Shown here: piece by piece, positions 25,657-33,396 of the stretch
How the letters are laid out: each line of letters starts with the position of its first letter
Position numbering within the stretch: the first letter of the stretch is position 1
Source of the DNA: Microbacterium sp. SA39
GTDB lineage: Bacteria; Actinomycetota; Actinomycetes; Actinomycetales; Microbacteriaceae
Length of the DNA: 64,000 bases
NCBI RefSeq assembly: GCF_000967865.1
Contig: NZ_JXRU01000035.1
Location: 62,001 to 126,000, forward strand
Reading direction: 5' to 3'
Notes under the pieces: generated by a model
Told to the model about the DNA's origin: nothing
Database searches by the model: none
The model's input: only the letters and a program-made list of their open reading frames with translations
Program-made: the position numbers and the translations under genes

Positions 25657-25674
25657 GGCATTCTCCAGGAAGGA

Positions 25675-25866
25675 TCAGCCGACGTCGGCGATGGGGCGCT
25701 GCAGAGCGTCGGCGACTGCGGACTCGGGCACGCGATAGCTGCGGCCGAAGCGGATGGCAGGCAGTTCACCTGCATGGACGAGCCGGTACACGGTCATCTT
25801 CGACACGCGCATGAGCTCTGCGACCTCGGCCACTGTGAGGAACCGGACGTCAGGTACTTCGGGCAT
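25675..25866 (-). CDS. BldC-like MerR-type DNA-binding protein
   Basis: A 63-residue excisionase/BldC-type winged helix protein: FLTVAEVAELMRVSKMTVYR is the helix-turn-helix, and LPAIRFGRSYRVPESAV is the wing. In Streptomyces BldC controls the onset of development; in non-sporulating relatives the role is less clear. I start it at ATG 25866 because the predicted promoter would place the transcript start near 25888, inside the longer reading from 25893. AAGGGG lies upstream. Confidence 0.88.
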   Translation of the reverse strand: MPEVPDVRFLTVAEVAELMRVSKMTVYRLVHAGELPAIRFGRSYRVPESAVADALQRPIADVG

Positions 25867-25893
25867 CCCGCGTACCCCTTTCTCGATGTGCAC

Positions 25894-25923
25894 ACTCTAT
25901 GGGGTAGGTGAGACACCTGTAAA
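25894..25923 (-). promoter_or_regulatory. Probable promoter of the BldC-like gene
   Basis: On the minus strand TTTACA (25918-25923) and TAGAGT (25894-25899) are 18 bp apart. The palindrome AGGTGAGACACCT (25906-25918) lies between them and could be an operator. Confidence 0.5.
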
Positions 25924-26006
25924 CCTATGTGGCTCATGTGATCAGTGGGGCGGACCTCCGGCACAGGAGCGAAGGCATTGCGGCCCTCGCTCTCGAGCCG
26001 ACGCCG

Positions 26007-26423
26007 TCAGCCGCCGAAGCGCTTGAGCGCGCTGGTCACCACATGCTTGGCGGATGCTGCGGCGCGGCCGACCACCTCGGCCGCGTGCGCGGCGCTGTCG
26101 GTCAGCGGCGTGAACGGGTAGTCGATGTCGGGTGCCGCATCACCGTACGCGTCGACGAGGAACGGGACCAGCCAGTCGTCCACGACCTCGAGCGGCTCGA
26201 CCGAGAGGCTGTAGAAGCGGCGTTGGCCGTCTTCGCGCACCGACACGAGCTCGGCGTCGCGCAGTACCTTGAGGTGCTTGGAGACGGTCGGCTGGCTGAT
26301 GCCCAGGTCGGCGACGATGTGACTCACGCTCGTGCCCGACTCGCCTTCGGCCGTGCGTCGCAGCAGGAGTTGGAGGATGTCGCGCCTCGTACCGTCTGCG
26401 ATCACGTCGAAGATGTCCGTCAT
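26007..26423 (-). CDS. ArsR family transcriptional regulator
   Basis: A 138-residue winged-helix regulator. FDVIADGTRRDILQLLLRR opens the ArsR fold, and the recognition helix lies in LGISQPTVSKHLKVLRDAEL, followed by the wing VREDGQRRFYSL. No metal-binding cysteine motif is visible, so it is probably one of the non-metal ArsR proteins. The C-terminal 40 residues are helical and unassigned. It is divergent from the potassium uptake genes with a 104-bp gap, and may regulate them. Confidence 0.85.
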   Translation of the reverse strand: MTDIFDVIADGTRRDILQLLLRRTAEGESGTSVSHIVADLGISQPTVSKHLKVLRDAELVSVREDGQRRFYSLSVEPLEVVDDWLVPFLVDAYGDAAPDIDYPFTPLTDSAAHAAEVVGRAAASAKHVVTSALKRFGG

Positions 26424-26527
26424 GAGATCAGGGTAGTCGTCCCCGTCACGGAGTACCATGACGAAGGCTCGGCGAAAGGCGCCGTGTGACGTGGGGCGCA
26501 GGCGGGCGCAGGACGAAGGGGGACGCG

Positions 26528-27958
26528 ATGTCGGGCATCGCTTCGGCGTCGTCTCCGCGCGAGCGCCTCGAAGGCGCCGTCGACTGGGTCAAGCACATCG
26601 TCACCTCGTCCCCGTCGCGCTTCGCGATCGTCATCTTCGCCCTGCTGATCCTCGTCTTCACGGTGCTGCTGTCGCTGCCGATCGCCTCGGCGAGCGGCAC
26701 CGTCACCCCCTTGAGCGACGCCCTCTTCACCGCAGTCTCCACGATCTGCGTGACGGGTCTGGCTACGGTCGACATGGCGAACTACTGGTCCCCGTTCGGC
26801 CACGTGCTGATCTTCGTCGGCGTCAACATCGGCGCGCTGGGCGTGCTGACGCTCGCGTCGTTGATGGGCATGCTCATCTCGCGGAGGCTCGGACTGCGGG
26901 CCAAGCTGATGGCGGCCGGCGACACCAATCCGCTGCGCGCGCACGGCGGCGTCGTGAACGAGAGCCAGACCGTCCGCCTGGGCGAAGTCGGTCAGCTGCT
27001 CACGACTGTCGCCGTCTCGGCGCTGATCATCGAGGCATCCCTCGCGGTTCTGCTCTACCCGGCGCTCGTGATGGCCGAGGTCGACCCCATCGCCGCGCTC
27101 TGGGAAGCGCCCTACTTCGCGGCCATGGCATTCACGAACACCGGATTCGCGCCGAACGACGGAGGAGTCGCCGTCTTCGCGGACGATTACCTCGTCCTCA
27201 CGCTCCTCATGATCGGCGTGTTCCTCGGCAGCATCGGCTTCCCGGTCATCTACACGCTGGCCAAGCACGTCTGGCACGTGAAGAAGTGGTCGCTGCACAC
27301 CAAGCTCACGCTGGTCACGACCGTGCTGCTGTTCGTGCTCGGTGCCGCCGTCTTCCTCATTCTCGAGTACAACAACCCGAAGACCTTCGGGTCGATGGAT
27401 GCCGCTGACACGACGTTCCAGGCGTTCTTCCTGTCCGCCATGACCAGATCCGGCGGGTTCAACGTCATCGAGATGGATGATCTGAACGGATCGTCACTCC
27501 TCGCCGCCAGCATGCTGATGTTCGTCGGTGGCGGCTCGGCATCGACCGCGGGTGGCATCAAGGTCACGACCCTGGCCGTGCTGGCGATCGCCGTCTGGTC
27601 GGAGGCGAAGGGTCGCTCGTCCGTCGAGGTCTTCGGTCGCCGCATCCCGAGCGACGTGCAGCGCGTGGCGCTCAGCGTCGTCGCCTGGGGTGCGACCATC
27701 GTGGCGCTGTCGACCATCATCATCGCCCAGATCACCAAAGACGACATCAGTCATGTGCTGTTCGACGTGATCTCGGCGTTCGGCACGGTGGGCCTGTCGA
27801 CCGGCCTCACGGCCGAGCTCCCCGATTCGGCGTCGTACGTCATGGCCGCGACCATCTTCATGGGCCGCGTTGGTACAGTGACACTCGCCGCGGCAGTCGC
27901 CGCGACGTCGCGATCGCAGTATTACTCACTGCCCGTGGAAAGGCCGATCGTTGGTTGA
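26528..27958 (+). CDS. TrkH/KtrB-family potassium transporter, membrane subunit
   Basis: A 476-residue potassium uptake protein built from four M1-P-M2 repeats. The four selectivity-filter glycines appear in CVTGLAT, TNTGFAP, TRSGGFN and GTVGLST. A conserved arginine-bearing last segment MGRVGTVTLA is also present. AAGGGGG precedes ATG 26528. Its stop overlaps the start of the TrkA-type gene, which provides the regulatory ring, so this is a two-gene Trk/Ktr system. Confidence 0.93.
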   Translation: MSGIASASSPRERLEGAVDWVKHIVTSSPSRFAIVIFALLILVFTVLLSLPIASASGTVTPLSDALFTAVSTICVTGLATVDMANYWSPFGHVLIFVGVNIGALGVLTLASLMGMLISRRLGLRAKLMAAGDTNPLRAHGGVVNESQTVRLGEVGQLLTTVAVSALIIEASLAVLLYPALVMAEVDPIAALWEAPYFAAMAFTNTGFAPNDGGVAVFADDYLVLTLLMIGVFLGSIGFPVIYTLAKHVWHVKKWSLHTKLTLVTTVLLFVLGAAVFLILEYNNPKTFGSMDAADTTFQAFFLSAMTRSGGFNVIEMDDLNGSSLLAASMLMFVGGGSASTAGGIKVTTLAVLAIAVWSEAKGRSSVEVFGRRIPSDVQRVALSVVAWGATIVALSTIIIAQITKDDISHVLFDVISAFGTVGLSTGLTAELPDSASYVMAATIFMGRVGTVTLAAAVAATSRSQYYSLPVERPIVG

Positions 27959-28622
27959 AGTCCTCCGGGGGGACGCTCCCGTCCTCGTCATCGGTCTCGG
28001 TCGATTCGGCGCTGCGTGCGCCGGTGAGCTCGACCGCCTCGACCGCGAGGTCCTAGCGATCGACGACAACCTCGAGCTCGTGCAGAAGTGGTCCGACCGC
28101 GTCACGCACACGGTGCAGGCCGACGCCAAGAACATCGATGCGCTGCGGCAGATCGGCGCCGGAGATTTCCAGGTCGCCGTCGTCGCGGTCGGCTCGTCGA
28201 TCGAGGCCTCGGTCCTGATCACGGCCAACCTCGTCGACCTCAAGGTGCCGCAGATCTGGGCGAAGGCCGTGTCGCAGTCGCACGGCAAGATCCTCGCCCG
28301 CGTCGGCGCGAACCATGTCATCTACCCGGAGCGAGAGGCCGGCGAGCGCGTCGCGCACCTCGTCAGCGGCCGGATGCTCGACTTCATCCGCTTCGACGAC
28401 GACTTCGTACTGGCCAAGATGTATCCGCCGAAGTTCATCCGCGGCGTCGGACTCAACGAGTCCGGCGTGCGGTCGAAGTACAAGGTGACGGTCGTCGGCG
28501 TGAAGAGTCCCGGGAAGCCTTTCCGCTATGCGGAGGCCGCCACGATCGTGACGAACCACGACCTCATCATCGTGTCGGGAACCAACAGCGACATCGAGCG
28601 GTTCGCGGCGCTCGACCGCTGA
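27951..28622 (+). CDS. TrkA/KtrA-family potassium uptake regulatory protein
   Basis: A 223-residue cytosolic subunit with an N-terminal RCK-N Rossmann domain (VLVIGLGRFGAACAGELDRL, ending with the acidic AIDDN pocket) and a C-terminal RCK-C domain (about residues 140-220). It gates the membrane subunit in response to nucleotide such as ATP/ADP or NAD. The start is TTG 27951, overlapping the transporter stop by 8 bp with AAAGG upstream. It faces a gene on the opposite strand. Confidence 0.92.
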   Translation: MVEVLRGDAPVLVIGLGRFGAACAGELDRLDREVLAIDDNLELVQKWSDRVTHTVQADAKNIDALRQIGAGDFQVAVVAVGSSIEASVLITANLVDLKVPQIWAKAVSQSHGKILARVGANHVIYPEREAGERVAHLVSGRMLDFIRFDDDFVLAKMYPPKFIRGVGLNESGVRSKYKVTVVGVKSPGKPFRYAEAATIVTNHDLIIVSGTNSDIERFAALDR

Positions 28623-28635
28623 CGCGGCATCCGCT

Positions 28636-29151
28636 TCAGTCGTCCGCGTTCCATGGACAGCCGTGGCCAGGCATCTGCCACAGCGTGCGCACCTCCTCCG
28701 TCCGCGCCGTCACCGGCCACAGACGCAACCGCCACTCGTCGCCGGGCTCTGTCGACCCGGGCCAGCCGTAGTTGACGAACCCGCGGCCGCTCACTTCGAC
28801 CCAGTAGTCGCCGGCGGGAACCGTGCACTCCGTGTCCTCGAGTGTAGGACTGCCCAGTCGTACTGTCGCCGTCGCCCCCACGGATAGCCGCTCCACCGAG
28901 ATCTGGTCCCAGCCTGACTCATCATGCGTCGGGCGATCCGACCAGCGCTCGATCGACACAGTCATCGCGAAGTCGTTCTGGTGCGGACTCAGAACGAGCA
29001 CCGATCGACCGTCGCTCGCCGTCGGAGGGCACCGGAGCGCATCGGCCAGCAGCGCGATGTCGTCCATCAGCGCCCCGCCGGTGATCGTGAACTGCCCGTA
29101 GTCCAGCGCGTGGAGCACCGTCTCCGATGTCAGAAGCACGGCACGGTTCAT
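28636..29151 (-). CDS. Hypothetical protein in the proC operon
   Basis: A 171-residue soluble protein I do not recognise. It has an N-terminal segment NRAVLLTSETVLHALDYGQF. Later come a beta-rich part with GDYWVEVSGRGFVNYGWPGS and tryptophan-rich turns, ending LWQMPGHGCPWNADD. No signal peptide or catalytic motif is visible. It starts 13 bp after the DUF1905 gene stop and is probably the third gene of proC-DUF1905-unknown. It may be a ligand-binding or immunity-type protein, but nothing proves this. Confidence 0.7.
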   Translation of the reverse strand: MNRAVLLTSETVLHALDYGQFTITGGALMDDIALLADALRCPPTASDGRSVLVLSPHQNDFAMTVSIERWSDRPTHDESGWDQISVERLSVGATATVRLGSPTLEDTECTVPAGDYWVEVSGRGFVNYGWPGSTEPGDEWRLRLWPVTARTEEVRTLWQMPGHGCPWNADD

Positions 29152-29164
29152 GATCTTCGCGCCG

Positions 29165-29452
29165 TCACGCGTCGATGTCGAGCGTGAGCTCGACGACGTC
29201 ATCCACCGTGACGCCCGCGCGGTCCTGCAGCGCCTTCTTGATGGGCACGATGTAGCCGCCGTCCTTCGGCCACAGTGCGGTGGTGACTGTGGTGGCGCCG
29301 AGGGTGACCTTCGCGGGAATCATCCCCCAGCCGTAGGTGACGACGGACGCGATCTCGTGGATCATCTCGCTCTCGGCGAGCGGCACGGTCACGAAGTGGA
29401 AGGGCGCAGGACCGCGCCAGTACCAGATCTCGCCCTGGACCTGCAGCTGCAT
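29165..29452 (-). CDS. DUF1905 family protein
   Basis: A 95-residue protein matching the DUF1905 pattern over its whole length: IWYWRGPAPFHFVTVPLAES, GWGMIPAKVTLGATTVTTAL and PIKKALQDRAG. The fold is thought to be beta-rich and its role is unknown. It starts 3 bp after the proC stop, so it is cotranscribed and possibly translationally coupled. Confidence 0.88.
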   Translation of the reverse strand: MQLQVQGEIWYWRGPAPFHFVTVPLAESEMIHEIASVVTYGWGMIPAKVTLGATTVTTALWPKDGGYIVPIKKALQDRAGVTVDDVVELTLDIDA

Positions 29453-29455
29453 CGC

Positions 29456-30295
29456 TCAGCCTCCTGCCGCGAGCTCCTGGGAGCGGGCGAGGGCCGCCGC
29501 GGCGGCATCCGAGAACGTGCGATCGAAGTGGGCGTCCTGCAGAACGGCGATCGCGCGCTCGGTCGTTCCCTTGGGGCTGGTGACGCGTCGGCGGAGCTCG
29601 GCCGGCTCCTCCCCGGAGTCCTCGAGAAGGGCCGCCGCACCGATGAAGGTCTGCTCGGCGAGAAGGCGCGCATCCGCGTCGCTGAAGCCCAGACCGACCG
29701 CCGTCTTCGTGAACTCCTCGACGAGGAGATACATGTACGCAGGCCCCGAGCCGGAGATCGTGCCGAGCGCGTCGATCTGCGACTCGGGGACCTCGACGAC
29801 GGCGCCGACCGTCTCGAAGAGGCGTCGTACGAGCGCGACGTCGTCGGCAGTGGCGGCAGGACCGGCGGCAAGACCGGCCACGCCCTTGCGGACCGTGGAG
29901 GGTGTGTTCGGCATGGACCGGATCACGTGCGCGTCGTCGCCGAGCACGTCCGCGAAGGTCTGCAGGGTGACTCCCGCGGCGAGACTCACCACGATCGCAT
30001 CGGCGGAGAGGTGGGGCGCGATCTCGCGGAGCAGATCGGGCACCATCGCCGGCTTGACGCCGACGAGCACGATACGGGCGTCGGCGACCGCTTCCGCATT
30101 GCCGTCCGGCCGCTCGGACAGGGCGATGCTGGTGACGCCGTCGACGTCGGCGAACGCCTGGGCCTTCTCCGCGGTGCGGTTGGTGGCGGTTATCCCACCG
30201 TCGATGCGGATGCCGGAGGCGACAACGCCCCGGAGGATCGCGCCCCCCATGGAACCGGCACCGAGGAACGCGAGCGAGGGAAGCGATTCAGCCAT
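29456..30295 (-). CDS. proC: Pyrroline-5-carboxylate reductase
   Basis: A 279-residue enzyme that makes L-proline from pyrroline-5-carboxylate with NADPH. The Rossmann motif is FLGAGSMGGAI. The C-terminal dimerisation and substrate part has the family signature GSGPAYMYLLVEEFTKTAVG. The ATG at 30295 faces a CDF gene across about 60 bp. It heads a small operon with two proteins of unknown function. Confidence 0.95.
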   Translation of the reverse strand: MAESLPSLAFLGAGSMGGAILRGVVASGIRIDGGITATNRTAEKAQAFADVDGVTSIALSERPDGNAEAVADARIVLVGVKPAMVPDLLREIAPHLSADAIVVSLAAGVTLQTFADVLGDDAHVIRSMPNTPSTVRKGVAGLAAGPAATADDVALVRRLFETVGAVVEVPESQIDALGTISGSGPAYMYLLVEEFTKTAVGLGFSDADARLLAEQTFIGAAALLEDSGEEPAELRRRVTSPKGTTERAIAVLQDAHFDRTFSDAAAAALARSQELAAGG

Positions 30296-30354
30296 GTCGT
30301 CATCCTACGGCGGGCGCTCCGGTATCCATCGGCGCGCAGTTCTAGACTCGTGGC

Positions 30355-31326
30355 ATGAGTGCATCCGGAGGCAGCAAGGCCATCGTCGCGGCGTTCCTGG
30401 CGAACCTGGGTATCGCCCTCGCGAAGTTCGTCGCCTGGGCGCTCTCGGGCTCGGCGTCGATGCTCGCCGAGGCGATCCACTCCGTCGCCGACTCGGGCAA
30501 TCAGCTGCTCCTGATGCTCGGCGGACGCAAGGCGAAACGAGAGGCCGACCGCTCGCACCCCTTCGGCTACGGACGCGAGCGGTACGTGTATGCGTTCGTC
30601 GTGTCGATCATCCTGTTCTCGGTCGGCGGCCTGTTCGCGATCTACGAGGGCGTCGACAAGCTGACCAACCCGCACGAGCTCGACCGCACGTGGTGGTGGC
30701 TGCCGCTCGTGGTCCTGGTCGTCGCGATCGGCCTGGAGTCGTTCTCGCTTCGGACCGCCGTGCGCGAGAGCAACATCGTGCGTGAGAAGGGGCAGTCCTG
30801 GGTCTCGTTCGTGCGCCGTTCGAAGGCGCCCGAGCTCCCGGTCGTGCTGCTGGAGGACGTCGGCGCGCTGACCGGCCTGACCTTCGCCCTGCTCGGAGTC
30901 GGGCTCACCCTGATCACCGGCAACCCCCTCTTCGACGCCCTCGGCACCGTGATGATCGGCGTGCTGCTTGTGCTCATCGCCATCGTGCTCGGCGTCGAGA
31001 CGAAGAGCCTGCTGGTGGGCGAGGGTGCGACGCAAGCGGACTACGACCGGATCGTCGACGCCATCAACGCCGGTGATGAGATCGAGAAGATCATCCACAT
31101 GAAGACGCTGTACCTCGGGCCGGACGAGCTGATGGTCGCCGCGAAGATCGCGCTCAACTCTGACAAGCCCCTGCGCGAGACGGCTGCCGACATCGACGCG
31201 ATCGAGGCCCGCATCCGCGAGGCCGTGCCGGTCGCTCGGGTGGTCTACATCGAGCCGGACGTGTACCGCCCGGCGATCGACCCGCAGCCCTCGACCGACG
31301 TCTTCGTGCTCAAGTCCTCGGACTGA
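30355..31326 (+). CDS. Cation diffusion facilitator (CDF) family metal transporter
   Basis: A 323-residue metal/proton antiporter with six membrane segments. The metal site is in EAIHSVADSGNQ (H-x-x-x-D), followed by the conserved RSHPFGYGRERY loop. The C-terminal cytosolic domain (from about residue 225) has DEIEKIIHMKTLYLGPDELM and the ferredoxin-like fold of the family. Zn, Mn or Co/Fe is the likely cargo. The gene is divergent from proC. Confidence 0.92.
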   Translation: MSASGGSKAIVAAFLANLGIALAKFVAWALSGSASMLAEAIHSVADSGNQLLLMLGGRKAKREADRSHPFGYGRERYVYAFVVSIILFSVGGLFAIYEGVDKLTNPHELDRTWWWLPLVVLVVAIGLESFSLRTAVRESNIVREKGQSWVSFVRRSKAPELPVVLLEDVGALTGLTFALLGVGLTLITGNPLFDALGTVMIGVLLVLIAIVLGVETKSLLVGEGATQADYDRIVDAINAGDEIEKIIHMKTLYLGPDELMVAAKIALNSDKPLRETAADIDAIEARIREAVPVARVVYIEPDVYRPAIDPQPSTDVFVLKSSD

Positions 31327-31423
31327 GAGCGTCGGCGGGCCAGGTTTTTCGGCCATTACCATGTTCTGCGGCCGATGCGCGCCGTCCGATCCGCAGGAGT
31401 TCGGAGTCACCGAAGAACGTGGG

Positions 31424-31879
31424 TCAACGACGCTGCTCGAAGAAGGCGCGCAGCAGCGCCGTGGCGGCATCCGCCTGTACGCCGCCGATGACCTCTGCAC
31501 GGTAGGGCAGTCGACGATCGCGGAGCACGTCGTACATCGATCCCGCCGCCCCCGCCTTGTCGTCCCATGCACCGAACACGACCCGGCCGATACGTGCCTG
31601 CAAGATCGCCCCGGCGCACATCAGGCAGGGTTCCAGGGTGACCACGAGCGTGTGGCCCTCGAGATTCCAGGACCCGGCGGATGCCGCCGCGCGGCGCAAC
31701 GCCTCGACCTCGGCGTGACCGGTGGGGTCGTGAGTCGCCTCGCGGGTGTTGCGCCCCTCGGCGACGATCTGGCCGTCGCGGTCGAGGACGACTGCACCGA
31801 CAGGGATCTCCGAGGCGCTCGCAGCCTCTGCCGCCAGCGCCAGAGCGCGCTGCATAGCGAGGTCGTCGGCAGCGGTCAT
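31424..31879 (-). CDS. tadA: tRNA-specific adenosine deaminase TadA
   Basis: A 151-residue zinc enzyme that converts A34 to inosine in tRNA-Arg(ACG). The zinc ligands and catalytic glutamate are H55-A-E57 in GHAEVEAL and C85-x-x-C88 in TLEPCLMC. The length and the conserved EPVGAV/TGAAGSxYDV-type sequence (here AGAAGSMYDVL) fit TadA rather than a guanine deaminase. About 100 bp without a gene (31327-31423) follow; I see nothing there. Confidence 0.95.
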   Translation of the reverse strand: MTAADDLAMQRALALAAEAASASEIPVGAVVLDRDGQIVAEGRNTREATHDPTGHAEVEALRRAAASAGSWNLEGHTLVVTLEPCLMCAGAILQARIGRVVFGAWDDKAGAAGSMYDVLRDRRLPYRAEVIGGVQADAATALLRAFFEQRR

Positions 31880-31960
31880 GCGTCGAGCCTACGACAGCCG
31901 GTCCTGGCCCCGACGGGTCTCGATGTCGTGCGCGGGGGTGCCGCGCATTAGCCTGTACCC

Positions 31961-32593
31961 ATGCGTGTTCACGTCGCCGACCACCCCCTCATCACTCACA
32001 AGCTTTCGGTGCTGCGCGATCAGCGCACGTCGTCGCCGGTCTTCCGGCAGCTCACCGAAGAGCTCGTGACCCTGCTCGCCTACGAGGCGACGCGCAACGT
32101 GAAGGTCAGCCCGATCGAGATCACCACCCCGGTCACGACGACCATGGGCGTCAAGATCTCCGAGCCTCGCCCGATCGTCGTGCCGATCCTGAGAGCCGGT
32201 CTCGGCATGCTCGAGGGTCTGGTGAAGCTGCTCCCGACAGCTGAGGTCGGCTTCCTCGGCATGGTGCGCGATGAGAAGACCTTCGAGCCGACGACCTACG
32301 CCGAGCGGCTTCCCGACGATCTCAGCGACCGCCAGTGCTTTGCCATCGACCCGATGCTCGCGACGGGCGGCTCGCTCGCCGCTGCGATCCAGTTCCTGTT
32401 CAACCGCGGCGCGAAGGACGTCACCGCGATCTGCCTGCTCGGCACTCCTGAGGGTGTCGCTGCGATCGAGGCGATGGCGGGCGACCGCGACGTCACTCTC
32501 GTGCTCGGTGCGCTCGACGAACGTCTGAACGAGAAGGGCTACATCGTGCCGGGTCTCGGCGATGCGGGCGACAGGCTCTACGGCACGGTCTGA
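31961..32593 (+). CDS. upp: Uracil phosphoribosyltransferase
   Basis: A 210-residue type I phosphoribosyltransferase that salvages uracil to UMP with PRPP. The PRPP loop is [17 protein letters not shown] and the uracil-binding end is [16 protein letters not shown]. The length is normal. It is divergent from tadA by about 80 bp, the usual actinobacterial arrangement. Confidence 0.97.
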   Translation: MRVHVADHPLITHKLSVLRDQRTSSPVFRQLTEELVTLLAYEATRNVKVSPIEITTPVTTTMGVKISEPRPIVVPILRAGLGMLEGLVKLLPTAEVGFLGMVRDEKTFEPTTYAERLPDDLSDRQCFAIDPMLATGGSLAAAIQFLFNRGAKDVTAICLLGTPEGVAAIEAMAGDRDVTLVLGALDERLNEKGYIVPGLGDAGDRLYGTV

Positions 32594-32619
32594 TCCGGCT
32601 CGCGGTTCGCGGGCGCGGT

Positions 32620-33396
32620 CTAGCCGAGATCCAGCAGGTACGCCCGTTCGTCGCCGTGGTGGCGGAAGCCGACGCGCGCGAGGATCGGCGCCGACGTGGA
32701 GACTCGCCCCTTGACCAGCGCCGTGGTCGCTCCGAGTTCGACGCCGGCCCGCAGGCGCTCAGCGAGAACGGCACGATAGGCACCTCGGCCTCGGGCCTCG
32801 GGCAGAGTCGCCGCGCCCCACAGGCGGACGAAGCCGTCCACGATGGTGCAGCCGCCGGTGCCCACCGGGCGACCGTCGAGGCGTCCGAGGACGCGCACGC
32901 CTTCCCCTGCCTCCAGGCCCGTGGTGATCTCGGCCAGCTCGGCACGGAGGCCTCCTTCGTCGAGCGGTGACTGCTCCCACACCGGGACGTTGATGGCATC
33001 GACCTCGCGCACCTGATCGAGCGTTCGGACCACCTCGGCCGTCGCTCCCTCTGGGACATAGACGTCGAGCTCATCGATGGGACGGGCGAGAACGGCGACC
33101 GTGTCGATGTGCGCCGCTCCGCGCCGCTGCAGTTCCGCCTCGAGATCGGGCTCATCCGCGGGGCTGGTCTAGAAGGTCAGCCGCGACTCGCCCCAGGCGC
33201 GGGTGCACTCGAGGGCGTGGTCGAGCACCGTCGCGGCATCCGACGAGGAGCGCACCTGCGACGCCCTGACCCCACCGCCGAGACGCGGCGGATAGCGCAC
33301 CAATTGAAGGTGTTCGTCTTGCTGGTCGCCGTCTCGCGGGAACCATACCCAGGCGGCCGATGCCCGGAGGATGTCTGCCTCGGTGTGCACGCTCAT
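32620..33396 (-). pseudogene. GNAT acetyltransferase gene with an in-frame amber codon
   Basis: One frame runs from ATG 33396 to the stop at 32620 but is cut by a single TAG at 33169-33171. Before it the protein reads MSVHTEADILRASAAWVWFP to ESRLTF. After it, in the same frame, it continues TSPADEPDLEAELQRRGAAH to a full GNAT domain with LPEARGRGAYRAVL as the acetyl-CoA loop. A TGG to TAG change (Trp to stop) explains the break. The intact protein would have 258 residues, as in two-part GNAT relatives. The start overlaps the nuclease-helicase stop by four bases. The second part could still be made alone from an internal start such as GTG 33033. Confidence 0.85.

Noticed and set aside
25675-25893. 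Longer start of the BldC-like protein at 25893
   Set aside because: It would precede the predicted transcript start and adds nine residues not seen in the family.
31327-31423. Regulatory element between the CDF gene and tadA
   Set aside because: No hairpin or box stands out; it is only the gap between two convergent stops.
33165-33175. Pyrrolysine or other recoding at the GNAT TAG
   Set aside because: No pyl genes are seen in the window and actinobacteria of this kind do not use it; a mutation or read error is more likely.
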